Source of the DNA: Eubacteriales bacterium | GTDB taxonomy: Bacteria > Bacillota > Clostridia > Christensenellales > CAG-138 | Assembly (NCBI GenBank): GCA_021373115.1 | Contig: JAJFTI010000038.1 | Location: 1 to 49,427, forward strand | DNA: 49,427 bases | Direction of reading: 5' to 3' | In this document: positions 8,855 to 16,666 of the stretch, piece after piece | Numbering within the stretch: the stretch's first letter is position 1 | How the letters are laid out: each line of letters begins with the position of its first letter | Notes under the pieces: model-generated | What the model was told of the DNA's origin: nothing | Seen by the model: only the letters and a program-made list of their open reading frames with translations | Database searches by the model: none | Translations under genes and position numbers: made by a program

Positions 8855-8897
8855 ACCGGTCGTTTCCTTCCCATCCCCATGTGAATGAAACATTGAG

Positions 8898-8931
8898 ATT
8901 ACTCATGTGTTTTTAAAAACACATGAGTAAT
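8898..8931. repeat. perfect 34-bp palindrome
   Basis: Seventeen bases starting ATTACTCATGTG are followed immediately by their exact reverse complement; the two arms meet in TTTTTAAAAA. It lies between the nrdJ tail repeats and the glycosyltransferase. It could be a terminator or an operator, and it is one of three AT-centred palindromes within 140 bp. Confidence 0.9.
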
Positions 8932-8936
8932 ATTAT

Positions 8937-9081
8937 ATGTATTTTATAAAAATACATAAAAAGAATTTGGGAACTCAGCCGCAACGGCTGAAGCCGCAGC
9001 CGCTTTCAAGCCGCATGTATTTTTTAAAAAAATACATAAAAAGTATTTGGAGCTCAGCCGCAACGGCTGAAGCCGCAACCG
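8937..9081. repeat. imperfect tandem duplication of the nrdJ 3' tail plus hairpin
   Basis: Copy 1 is 8937-9002 and copy 2 is 9015-9081, offset by 78-79 bp. Each contains an AT-rich hairpin (8937-8957 and 9015-9037), a linker, and the sequence encoding GCGFSRCG plus stop on the minus strand. Copy 2 is the real end of nrdJ; copy 1 is an extra, downstream tail. Confidence 0.85.
9015..9037 (-). terminator. probable nrdJ terminator hairpin, T-rich stem
   Basis: ATGTATTTTTT and its exact complement around a single base, 17 bp after the nrdJ stop. The stem is A/T only apart from one G-C pair, so it is weak as a classical terminator; the duplicate hairpin at 8937-8957 may back it up. Confidence 0.4.
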
Positions 9082-11393
9082 CGGCAGATCACACAGCCGC
9101 CTTCATGATCCACCTTGCCGCCGCATTCGGGGCAAACGTGGATTTCTTCGGCATTTGGCTGCACTTGTGCAGGTTCGTTTGATGCGTTTGGAACGAACGG
9201 GATTCCGCCGTTTTGCGGCGAAGGCGCCGCCTGAGCCGACTGGAACCGCTCCTGCGCTTCCGGCGTGGTATAATCCGCGCCGTCGTCGATATATTTACTC
9301 ACCTTCATGAGCACGCGGGCAATCGCATCCGGACACGAGGTGCAGCTCATGTTCTTTTGCCGGATTGTGGAGGGGCAGCGGATTCCCTTCAGCTGGTCGT
9401 ATACCTCGTTGATGGAGATGCCGCTGCGCAGAGCGATGGACGCAAGCCTGGCCGTTGCTTCGCTCTGGCTGGGGCAGCCGCCCGCTTTGCCCGTGCTTGT
9501 AAAGACTTCGCAGATCCCGTTTTCGTCGTAGTTCACGGTAACATACAGCGTTCCGCAGCCAATGTTCATCTTCTCCGTAAACCCGCGGGTTACGAGCGGC
9601 CGGGAACGCGGCTCGATTTTGCCGTAATTCTCCGGCAGCGGCGCTTCCAGATCCGCCTTCGCCGCACCGGATTTTCCGTCGTTGACCTTGCCGATGTTGA
9701 GTACCTGTCCCATACGGCTGCCGTCACGGTAAATCGTGACGCCTTTGAGTCCTTCACGGAAGGCGAGCAGATAAACGTCCCGCACATCCTCGCGGGTTGC
9801 GCCTTGCGGGAAATTGACCGTCTTGGAGACCGCGTTGTCCGTGTGCCGCTGGAATGCCGCCTGCATGCGGATATGCGCTTCAGGGGAGATGTCGTGCGCG
9901 CAGACGAACACGCGGCGAATCTCCTCGGGAATCTCCGCAATGTGCTGGATCGTGCCCTCCTGCGCAATACGCTGGAACATGGTTTCGCTGTCCAGCCCCA
10001 GCGCGCGGAGCTTTTCCATGAGAAGCGGATTGATTTCCAGCATCTGGGTGCCGTCCATGACGTTACGAATATAAACGAACGCAAATACGGGTTCCACGCC
10101 GGAAGAACAGCTTGCAATGATGGAAAGCGTCCCCGTCGGCGCAATGGTGGTTACGGTTGCGTTACGGACAGGCTCTCCGCTTTTGAGCGTGCTTTCGTCA
10201 AAGAGCGGGAACGCGCCGCGCGAGGCGGCGAGCCGCTTGCTCGCGTTATGCCCCGTTGCCTGTAGAAACGACATCAGCCGCTCCGCAAATGCGACGCCTT
10301 CTTCGGACCCGTACGGGATACCGAGCGCAAGCAGCGTATCCGCAAAGCCCATGACGCCGAGGCCGATCTTGCGCGTGCCCTTCGTCATTTCGGCGATGCG
10401 CTCGAGCGGATAGCTGTTGATATCGATCACGTTGTCGAGAAAATGCACGGCCTGCTCGACCGTTCTCTGGAGCAGGTCGAAATCGAACCGCATGACGCCG
10501 CCCTCTTCTTTGAGCATGGTTATGAGGTTGATCGAGCCGAGGTTGCAGCTCTCATAGGGAAGCAGCGGCTGCTCACCGCAGGGGTTCGTGCTTTCAATCT
10601 CGCCGACGGAGGGGACGACGTTATCCCGGTTCAGCCGGTCGAGAAACACGATGCCCGGTTCACCCGTTTGCCAGGCGGCGTCCACGATTTCACCGAACAC
10701 ATCCCGCGCAGCGAGCGAGCCCACTGTTTTTTTGCTCTTTGGATCGATCAGGTCGTACCGTTCGCCGGTTTCGACCGCGCGCATGAACGCCTCCGTCAGG
10801 CCGACGGAGATATTGAAGTTGTTGATATCGTTCGTATCGCTCTTGCAGCGAATGAATTCGAGGATATCCGGATGATCCACACGCAGGATGCCCATGTTTG
10901 CGCCGCGCCGTGTTCCGCCTTGCTTAACGGCCTCCGTTGCAACGTTGAACACGCGCATAAAACTGACCGGCCCGCTCGCCACGCCGCCGGTGGAGCGCAC
11001 GGTCGCGCCCTTCTGGCGCAGGCGTGAAAAGGAAAATCCCGTGCCGCCGCCGGATTTATGGATCAGCGCGGCGCTTTTTACCGCCTCGAAGATGGCCTCC
11101 ATACTGTCTTCCACGGGCAGGACAAAGCAGGCGGAAAGCTGTCCGAGCGGACGGCCCGCGTTCATCAGCGTCGGCGAATTCGGCAGAAAACGCAGCGTGG
11201 TCATGAGTTCAAAAAACTCCGCCTCCAGAGCGGATACGTCCGCCGCCGGATCATAGCGTGAGTCCGCCTCCGCGACCGCGCGCGCAACACGCAGAAACAT
11301 GCCGTCCACATCCTCGGTGACATGCCCGGTTTCATCCTTGGCAAGGTACCGCTTTTCGAGTACTTTTCTCGCGTTTTCAGAAATATTGGCCAT
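9054..11393 (-). CDS. nrdJ: adenosylcobalamin-dependent ribonucleotide reductase, class II
   Basis: 779 residues. It reduces ribonucleotides to deoxyribonucleotides with B12 as radical source, so it works with or without oxygen. Visible family marks: FLPNSPTLMNAG near the N-terminus, the active-site NPCGEQ with LPYESCNLGSINL, the Arg/Gly-rich KQGGTRRGANMG, and the C-terminal TSCPD domain (CTSCPDAIARVL) followed by a Cys-rich tail (CPECGG, CRGCGFSRCG) that probably contributes the redox-active cysteines. The start is the ATG at 11393, with only a G-run as ribosome site. The promoter about 90 bp upstream carries two NrdR-box-like sites. No class I or III reductase is in the window. The last codons are duplicated downstream of the stop. 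Confidence 0.96.
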   Translation of the reverse strand: MANISENARKVLEKRYLAKDETGHVTEDVDGMFLRVARAVAEADSRYDPAADVSALEAEFFELMTTLRFLPNSPTLMNAGRPLGQLSACFVLPVEDSMEAIFEAVKSAALIHKSGGGTGFSFSRLRQKGATVRSTGGVASGPVSFMRVFNVATEAVKQGGTRRGANMGILRVDHPDILEFIRCKSDTNDINNFNISVGLTEAFMRAVETGERYDLIDPKSKKTVGSLAARDVFGEIVDAAWQTGEPGIVFLDRLNRDNVVPSVGEIESTNPCGEQPLLPYESCNLGSINLITMLKEEGGVMRFDFDLLQRTVEQAVHFLDNVIDINSYPLERIAEMTKGTRKIGLGVMGFADTLLALGIPYGSEEGVAFAERLMSFLQATGHNASKRLAASRGAFPLFDESTLKSGEPVRNATVTTIAPTGTLSIIASCSSGVEPVFAFVYIRNVMDGTQMLEINPLLMEKLRALGLDSETMFQRIAQEGTIQHIAEIPEEIRRVFVCAHDISPEAHIRMQAAFQRHTDNAVSKTVNFPQGATREDVRDVYLLAFREGLKGVTIYRDGSRMGQVLNIGKVNDGKSGAAKADLEAPLPENYGKIEPRSRPLVTRGFTEKMNIGCGTLYVTVNYDENGICEVFTSTGKAGGCPSQSEATARLASIALRSGISINEVYDQLKGIRCPSTIRQKNMSCTSCPDAIARVLMKVSKYIDDGADYTTPEAQERFQSAQAAPSPQNGGIPFVPNASNEPAQVQPNAEEIHVCPECGGKVDHEGGCVICRGCGFSRCG

Positions 11394-11483
11394 TGATAAA
11401 ACCCCCCGCCCATATCGGAATCTCTTGGAAAACCGATTGTAGAATCGCTTAGAAGATAAGACGCCCTGTTCAGGCGCATATTC

Positions 11484-11512
11484 AGCATAGCACCATATCT
11501 AGTATCTGGCAA
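11484..11512 (-). promoter_or_regulatory. nrdJ promoter
   Basis: Minus strand TTGCCA (11507-11512), 17 bp spacer, TATGCT (11484-11489). The spacer is entirely occupied by one NrdR-like box. Confidence 0.7.
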
Positions 11513-11537
11513 GCGCGATACGAACCATATATTGCGG
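11490..11537 (-). promoter_or_regulatory. tandem NrdR-box-like operators
   Basis: Two 16-bp sites, GCACCATATCTAGTAT (11490-11505) and GAACCATATATTGCGG (11522-11537), match the recalled NrdR consensus ACACWATATATWGTGT at 12 and 11 positions. Their starts are 32 bp apart, close to three helical turns, the spacing known for paired NrdR boxes. The proximal box fills the -35/-10 spacer. nrdR itself is not in the window. Confidence 0.7.
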
Positions 11538-11625
11538 AGTTTACAGATCGTTAACTCTTGTTACAAGCTGATGGGTTTTTTCGGTTCGCGTTGTTGCAGG
11601 ATCGCGCAAAATGTTGGAATACAGC

Positions 11626-11656
11626 GAAAACCCGCCGGATTTTTCCCGGCGGGTCA
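11626..11656 (-). terminator. terminator of the metal-dependent hydrolase gene
   Basis: ACCCGCCGG pairs with CCGGCGGGT around a 7-base loop, followed on the minus strand by TTTTCGC. Confidence 0.85.
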
Positions 11657-11711
11657 TTCGCCTATCAAGATGTAACGCGAAAGAAACGATTTGCCAAACG
11701 GCCGTGAATCC

Positions 11712-12356
11712 TCAGTGTTTATAATCCAGAATGAGCAGACGGTTTTCACCGAGCGTATCGCGGCTCAGGGAGGCGGTGTTCGTGTTGAGCGCGTGTACAC
11801 GGCGGCTTGCGTTCGCCGCAAGCAGCGGCTCCAGCCCTTCAATGTCGAAATGCAGCGCCGGAGTCTTGTAATGCATGGGAATCATCACCTTGGCGGAAAG
11901 CGTGTCCGCCAGATGCGCCGCCGTTTTTGCGTCGATCGTGTACACGCCGCCAATCGGGGCAAAGAGCACGTCCACCGGCCCGATGCGTTCGATGAGCTCT
12001 TCGGAGAGCATGTGCCCGAGATCGCCAAGATGCAGCACGTTCAGGCGGTCGATGAGAAAACGGAATACGATATTTTTACCACGCTTTGCGCCGCTTCTAT
12101 CGTCATGAAAGCTGTCGTACCCCGTAATCGCGATTTCGCCCGCTTCGTGCTCGCCCGATGTTCGGATAACGAGCGGCGTACCGGAAACGCCCGCAAGGCA
12201 GTTGTGGTCGTGATGGTCGTGACTGACGGTGACCGCGTCGCAGGCGATATCGTGCAGGATATAGCCCGTTTCCCGGTCGCAGGGGTCGGTCAGAATGGAA
12301 TAACCGGTTTCGCTGGTCAGCAGAAAACAGGAATGTCCGTACCAGGTGATTTTCAT
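11712..12356 (-). CDS. metallo-beta-lactamase-fold hydrolase (UlaG/UPF0173-like)
   Basis: 214 residues. The N-terminus MKITWYGHSCFLL and the zinc motif VSHDHHDHN (H46, H48, D50, H51) are typical of small UlaG/UPF0173-type hydrolases; downstream metal ligands are probably in LHLGDLGHM and PMHYKTP. It is cytoplasmic, with no signal. The substrate is unknown; relatives act on lactones, phosphoesters or are uncharacterised. The ribosome site AAAGGAG precedes the ATG, and the gene ends in its own strong terminator, so it looks monocistronic. Confidence 0.88.
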   Translation of the reverse strand: MKITWYGHSCFLLTSETGYSILTDPCDRETGYILHDIACDAVTVSHDHHDHNCLAGVSGTPLVIRTSGEHEAGEIAITGYDSFHDDRSGAKRGKNIVFRFLIDRLNVLHLGDLGHMLSEELIERIGPVDVLFAPIGGVYTIDAKTAAHLADTLSAKVMIPMHYKTPALHFDIEGLEPLLAANASRRVHALNTNTASLSRDTLGENRLLILDYKH

Positions 12357-12493
12357 ATTTAATCACTCCTTTATGCGAAAGGTACCCAACCGATGCGTTT
12401 GATCTGCTTGCGGGAACAGTCTGTTTGAAACAAGTATAGAAGGAACAGACGGATTGGCTGGGAGAAAGGAAGCGGCCGCACCCAACGCCAAAC

Positions 12494-13054
12494 TTACGGC
12501 ACGCTGCCGAGAAGCCGGGCCAGCGCGTTTCCGAGCGCGCCGGAGCGCGGCAGGATCGCGGGGCGTTCCCGCGGGGGAACGGTGTGAAACATCGTTTCCA
12601 CGGCACGGGCGGCTCTGCGGTATGCGGCGGGGGAGCGGCCGGCTTGCAATGCCTCCAGCAGCGCGCGTTTTAGAGCGGGAACGGATGGACAACCCTCTCC
12701 GCCGTGCCGACCGAGCGCAAGCATGCGGTTGACGGCGCGGCTTCCGCCGTCGTTTTCCGGCAGCGGGAGAGAGGCGTTGATCCGCGCGACGAGCGAATCA
12801 AAAAACGCGTCCGAAAACGTAAAGAGAAGCCAGCCGTTGAAAGGATGAACGCTGGAAACGAGCGGCGCGCCCCAGAGCGAGCCGAAGTCCGCGCGCTGCG
12901 CGCGGGCACCGTCGCATCCATGCGGAATGGAAACGCCGGCGTCGGACTGCCGCGCGGGCAGGCGGACGGACCGCGTTTCGACGGCGACGCCCAGTGCGCC
13001 GCTAAGCGCAGCGGCAATTTGCGTTCGGATTTCACGGTCAAACGATGAAATCAT
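12494..13054 (-). CDS. hypothetical protein from a leaderless promoter
   Basis: 186 residues with no family I can name. The middle has a striking aromatic motif, FNGWLLFTFSDAFFDSLVARI (~72-92), and the C-terminal half is Ala/Arg-rich and probably helical (~125-180). There are no membrane segments or signal peptide. The ATG at 13054 has no ribosome site, but a consensus promoter ends exactly six bases before it, so the transcript would begin at the A of the ATG. No gene follows closely on this strand; the hydrolase begins 138 bp downstream with its own ribosome site. Codon usage matches the surrounding genes. Confidence 0.6.
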   Translation of the reverse strand: MISSFDREIRTQIAAALSGALGVAVETRSVRLPARQSDAGVSIPHGCDGARAQRADFGSLWGAPLVSSVHPFNGWLLFTFSDAFFDSLVARINASLPLPENDGGSRAVNRMLALGRHGGEGCPSVPALKRALLEALQAGRSPAAYRRAARAVETMFHTVPPRERPAILPRSGALGNALARLLGSVP

Positions 13055-13060
13055 ACCGCT

Positions 13061-13089
13061 AGTCTATCCGCGCAGAGACGGACTGTCAA
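13061..13089 (-). promoter_or_regulatory. leaderless-type promoter of the hypothetical gene
   Basis: Minus strand TTGACA (13084-13089), 17 bp spacer, TAGACT (13061-13066), then six bases (AGCGGT) and the ATG. The expected start of transcription is the first base of the start codon. Confidence 0.7.
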
Positions 13090-13222
13090 TGACCGTGTAC
13101 GGCAACGTGCGGCAAACCGTTTTATTTAGCGGTTCTAGTACGTTTTTTGCTCCGGCGCGCCGCGTTTTTCGGTTGAGAATTGTAAACTTATTGCTTCGCT
13201 GGATGATATTGGGACGATATGG

Positions 13223-13228
13223 TATAAT
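13223..13228 (+). promoter_or_regulatory. extended -10 upstream of the ModE-like gene
   Basis: TGGTATAAT about 95 bp before the ModE-like start, with no clear -35. It would drive the regulator and dapF. Confidence 0.5.
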
Positions 13229-13324
13229 CGACCGTAATGATTCCGCTATGCGGCGGCGCGGCTGTTCCCCGGAAAGGGAGACCGGAACAGGCGCGGTAAA
13301 CCAGGGATTCGTATGGAGGACGCC

Positions 13325-13669
13325 ATGACAAACAAGCAGTTGCGATGCCAGACGAGCGTTCGTATCTACGGCGAAGAGAAGTGTTTTGGCCCCGGCGTTG
13401 CGGAACTGCTGGAACGCGTGGACCGGCTGAAATCGCTGCGGAAAGCGACCATCGAAATGGATATGGCCTACAGCAAAGCCTGGCGGATTGTGAAAACGGC
13501 GGAAGCAAATCTCGGGTTTTCACTGCTCAAGTCCGTAACCGGCGGAAAGGGCGGCGGCGGCGCGGAACTCACGGAGGAAGCGAAGCAGTTTCTTACCGCC
13601 TATCGCAGGTTGGAACAATCGGTCCGCGAATATGCGGACGAAGCGTTTGTCGAGATTATGGGCGGCTGA
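13325..13669 (+). CDS. ModE N-terminal-type winged-helix regulator
   Basis: 114 residues matching only the LysR-like DNA-binding domain of ModE: GPGVAELLERVDRL near residue 25, then MDMAYSKAWRIVKTAEANLGF, the characteristic recognition-helix region, and the wing GGKGGGGAELTEEAKQFLTAYRRLE. The molybdate-binding TOBE domains of full ModE are absent, as in many short Firmicutes homologues, so the ligand is unclear. GGAGG six bases upstream fixes the ATG at 13325. The gene is 36 bp upstream of dapF and probably co-transcribed. No molybdate transporter is nearby. Confidence 0.85.
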   Translation: MTNKQLRCQTSVRIYGEEKCFGPGVAELLERVDRLKSLRKATIEMDMAYSKAWRIVKTAEANLGFSLLKSVTGGKGGGGAELTEEAKQFLTAYRRLEQSVREYADEAFVEIMGG

Positions 13670-13705
13670 ACGCATAACAACGGACAAGGAGAAGCAGATT
13701 CAGAC

Positions 13706-14530
13706 ATGCAGTTTACGAAAGTACACGGGCTTGGAAACGATTTTATTGTTCTGGACGGACGCGGGGAACCGCGCGATTACTGCGCCCTTGCGCCGAAGCT
13801 CTGCCACCGGCAGACCGGCATTGGCGCGGACGGGCTGCTGATTGTCCTGCCGGGCGATCAGGCGGAGATCCGCATGCACATTGTCAATTCGGACGGAAGC
13901 GAAGCGGAGATGTGCGGCAACGGCATCCGCTGTTTCGCCAAATATGTGTACGAGCGCGGCATTGTACCGAAAACGGAATTCGGCGTGGAAACCCTTGCGG
14001 GAATCATGCGCCCGAAGCTCGTTCTCAAGAACGGCGAAGTGGCCGGTGTAACCGTGGACATGGGCGAACCGTATCTGGAATGCGCGGAGATCCCGGTGGC
14101 CGGCGAGGGACGCTGCATCGACCGGGAACTGACCGTGCAGGGAAGAATGCTGCGGTATACGACCGTGCTTGTCGGCGTTCCGCACACGGTGATCTATGTG
14201 GATGACCCGGCGGACAAGCAATGGATGGCGCTTGGCTGGGACATTGAGCACGCAAGCGTGTTTCCCAAGCGCACGAACGTCAACTTTGCGCGTGCGCTGG
14301 ACGATCATACGGTGGTCATGCGCACCTTCGAACGCGGCTGCGGGCCGACGCTGGCCTGCGGAACGGGCGCGTGTTCCGTGGCGGTTGCGAGCTTCCTGAA
14401 CGGAAAAACCGGGCGGAGCGTGGACGTAAGAATTGAACTTGGTACTCTGCACATCGATTGGGCAGAGGACAATCACGTTTACATGACCGGGCCTGCCGAG
14501 CTGGTGTATACGGGCGAAATCCGTCTGTAA
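13706..14530 (+). CDS. dapF: diaminopimelate epimerase
   Basis: 274 residues, full length for DapF, which converts LL- to meso-diaminopimelate for lysine and peptidoglycan synthesis. The two catalytic cysteines lie in EMCGNGIRC (C70) and TLACGTGACS (C218). The N-terminus KVHGLGNDFIVLD and the RTFERG motif are also typical. The start ATG has AAGGAGAAG upstream at a slightly long distance. It follows the ModE-type regulator by 36 bp and is closed by a terminator. No other dap genes are in the window. Confidence 0.97.
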   Translation: MQFTKVHGLGNDFIVLDGRGEPRDYCALAPKLCHRQTGIGADGLLIVLPGDQAEIRMHIVNSDGSEAEMCGNGIRCFAKYVYERGIVPKTEFGVETLAGIMRPKLVLKNGEVAGVTVDMGEPYLECAEIPVAGEGRCIDRELTVQGRMLRYTTVLVGVPHTVIYVDDPADKQWMALGWDIEHASVFPKRTNVNFARALDDHTVVMRTFERGCGPTLACGTGACSVAVASFLNGKTGRSVDVRIELGTLHIDWAEDNHVYMTGPAELVYTGEIRL

Positions 14531-14547
14531 CGAATAATACCTTTCAT

Positions 14548-14575
14548 AGGGAGCTGCAGAAGCGGCTCCCTTTTT
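14548..14575 (+). terminator. dapF terminator
   Basis: GGGAGC pairs with GCTCCC around a ten-base loop, followed by TTTTT. Confidence 0.8.
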
Positions 14576-14727
14576 GCTCCATGCGCAATCACGATGTGAA
14601 TCCTCTATACAGAAACATACCGAAGCATTGTTTTTGCGGGCGGGATATGGTACGCTGTTGCAGACGGTCGATCGGCCGATTGGGCATTTCTTTTTCAACA
14701 TTTCAACCGGATGGGAGCAATTTCAGC

Positions 14728-16542
14728 ATGGAGAATTCAGCAACGGACGAAGTGGTTTCGCTGGAACGGAGCAAGACCGACGAAACGCTCCGAAAAAAGA
14801 CCTTCAACCGCAACAAATGGTTCTTCTCCGTCAGCGGTATCGGCCGCGACATGAGCTATTCGCTCATCGATTCGTTCCTTTTGATCTACATTCAATTCGG
14901 CGTTTCCCTTACGCTGGCGCAGTTTACGACGCTGAGCCTGATCATCGGCGTGGGCGGGCGTATTTGGGACGCGATGAACGATCCGCTCATGGGCGCTATT
15001 ATTGAAGGGTCGCACTTCAAGAGAGGCAAGTTCCGCCCCTGGATTCTGCTGGGCGCGATCCTTTGCGGCCTGGTCATCATTATCATGTTCAACGTACAGA
15101 GTATTCCCGGCTGGCGGTTCGTGGTGTTTATGACGGTAATGTACCTGCTCTGGGAGTCCACGTTTACGATGAACGACATCGGCTACTGGGCCATGCTGCC
15201 GAGCCTTTCGAGCGTCAAGGAGGAACGAAACTCCATTACCACGCTTACGGTGCTGTTCGCGGGCGTCGGCGCAATTCTGGCGCAGGGCTTGATTCCGCAG
15301 GTGACGGTTGGCGACATGCGCGCGGGCTACCGGCTGGTGGGCATCATCGTCGGCGTTACATTCATTGCCTTCCAGGCGCTGCTGTTCTTTACGGTCAAGG
15401 AGCCGCCGCGTCGCAAGGTGGAGCAGGGTGCAAACATCTCGCTCAAGAAGATGTGGAAGACCATCGCGCGCAACGACCAGGTGCTCTGGATGACGCTCTC
15501 GATGCTCTTCTACAACATTGGCAGCACGATGCTCATCGCGCTCGCCGCGAACCTCATCTATTTGGAGCTTGGCTACAACGGCACGCTTTACTTCTACATC
15601 GTCGTCGCCTACGGCGTCACGATGGTTGCGGTCAACGCGCTGTATCCCTGGCTGGCCAGCAAGATGGGACGCAAGCGCCTCCAGAACACGAGCATCCTCA
15701 TCGCGTCCATCGGGTATCTCGCGATTGCGGCAATGGGCTGGTCGCCGGTGTTTCCGTTTAGCATTGCGCTTCTATGCGTGTTCGCCGTCCTCGTTTCCAG
15801 CGGGCAGGCGCTCTTCTACATGACCTGCATCATCAACATGGCCAACTGCGTGGAGTACAACGACTATAAGCACGGCGAGCGCAACGAGGCGGTTGTTTCG
15901 ACGCTCCGCCCGTTCATGGCCAAGTTTGCCGCCGCGATGCATACACTCATCGTAACCCTCGTGCTGGCAGTTTCCGGCACGTTCCTGCTCAGCCAGTCGA
16001 TCAGCACGCTGGAAACGCAGCGCGACTTCTTTGAAAAGCACAACGCGTCGGATCAAACGTATTACATCACGCAGGTCCAGGGATATCTCGAAGAGTACGT
16101 CGGCTTACCCGCCGGTACGCCGGAATATCAGGCTGTTTCGGATACGGTTTCCTCCGAAATCGCCGCGGACGATATCGTGAGCAAATTCCAGCTCGATCCA
16201 AGCTATGTACCCGCGCTGAAGGATGCGATGGTCGTGCTGACAACGCCGGACGGCGGGCAGCAGGAACTCGGGCGGCTGGGCACGTTCAACGCGTCTTCGA
16301 TCGACGAGTCGAAAGGGACGTATTCGCTCAAGATCGACGATCTCAAGAGCGGCGACGAGAGCGCCGCAAACATCAACTTCCGCGACCAGCGGACGCTGAC
16401 GATGCGGATCTGGGTGCGCCTTGCGGCAACGCTGCTTCCGGTGCTGATGCTGTTTGCCGCGCTGTATACGCAGAGAAAGAAATTCATCATCGACGAGGAC
16501 TACTACGATAAGATGATGGAAGAAATCAACAGCCGCGTTTAA
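14728..16542 (+). CDS. GPH-family (MFS_2) sugar/cation symporter with large extra loop
   Basis: 604 residues, about 150 longer than usual for the glycoside-pentoside-hexuronide family. The core is clear: SGIGRDMSYSLIDSFLLIY at the first helix, GGRIWDAMNDPLMG with the conserved acidic cation-site residues, RGKFRPWILLGA, and 11 further hydrophobic segments. Between the last two helices (about residues 420-552) lies a hydrophilic insert of some 130 residues, expected on the outer face. The ATG at 14728 is chosen because GGGAG precedes it. It is followed by its own terminator and is convergent with the PIG-L gene. Substrate is probably a sugar; the nearby hexosaminidase makes amino sugars a guess. 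Confidence 0.88.
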   Translation: MENSATDEVVSLERSKTDETLRKKTFNRNKWFFSVSGIGRDMSYSLIDSFLLIYIQFGVSLTLAQFTTLSLIIGVGGRIWDAMNDPLMGAIIEGSHFKRGKFRPWILLGAILCGLVIIIMFNVQSIPGWRFVVFMTVMYLLWESTFTMNDIGYWAMLPSLSSVKEERNSITTLTVLFAGVGAILAQGLIPQVTVGDMRAGYRLVGIIVGVTFIAFQALLFFTVKEPPRRKVEQGANISLKKMWKTIARNDQVLWMTLSMLFYNIGSTMLIALAANLIYLELGYNGTLYFYIVVAYGVTMVAVNALYPWLASKMGRKRLQNTSILIASIGYLAIAAMGWSPVFPFSIALLCVFAVLVSSGQALFYMTCIINMANCVEYNDYKHGERNEAVVSTLRPFMAKFAAAMHTLIVTLVLAVSGTFLLSQSISTLETQRDFFEKHNASDQTYYITQVQGYLEEYVGLPAGTPEYQAVSDTVSSEIAADDIVSKFQLDPSYVPALKDAMVVLTTPDGGQQELGRLGTFNASSIDESKGTYSLKIDDLKSGDESAANINFRDQRTLTMRIWVRLAATLLPVLMLFAALYTQRKKFIIDEDYYDKMMEEINSRV

Positions 16543-16596
16543 CGCAGCCGTAAAAGAAGAAGAACCGACCGCAGTTTCATGCGGCGGAAAAAGCGA

Positions 16597-16622
16597 AGCG
16601 CGCCGGGCAACCGGCGCGTTTG
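16597..16622 (+). terminator. terminator of the GPH transporter gene
   Basis: CGCGCCGG and CCGGCGCG close a GCAA tetraloop; the T-run is short (TTTGG). Confidence 0.6.
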
Positions 16623-16666
16623 GTGTTGGGAAACTTCTGTATAGAAAAGAGTATCTTATTGAGCGA

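Noticed and set aside
8890..9085. CRISPR-like array from the repeated palindromes
   Set aside because: Only two to three unequal palindromes, spacers carry a gene tail, and there are no cas genes.
11394..11711. Possible cobalamin riboswitch upstream of nrdJ
   Set aside because: No B12-box or the conserved multi-stem layout is visible; the region is explained by the promoter and two NrdR-like boxes.
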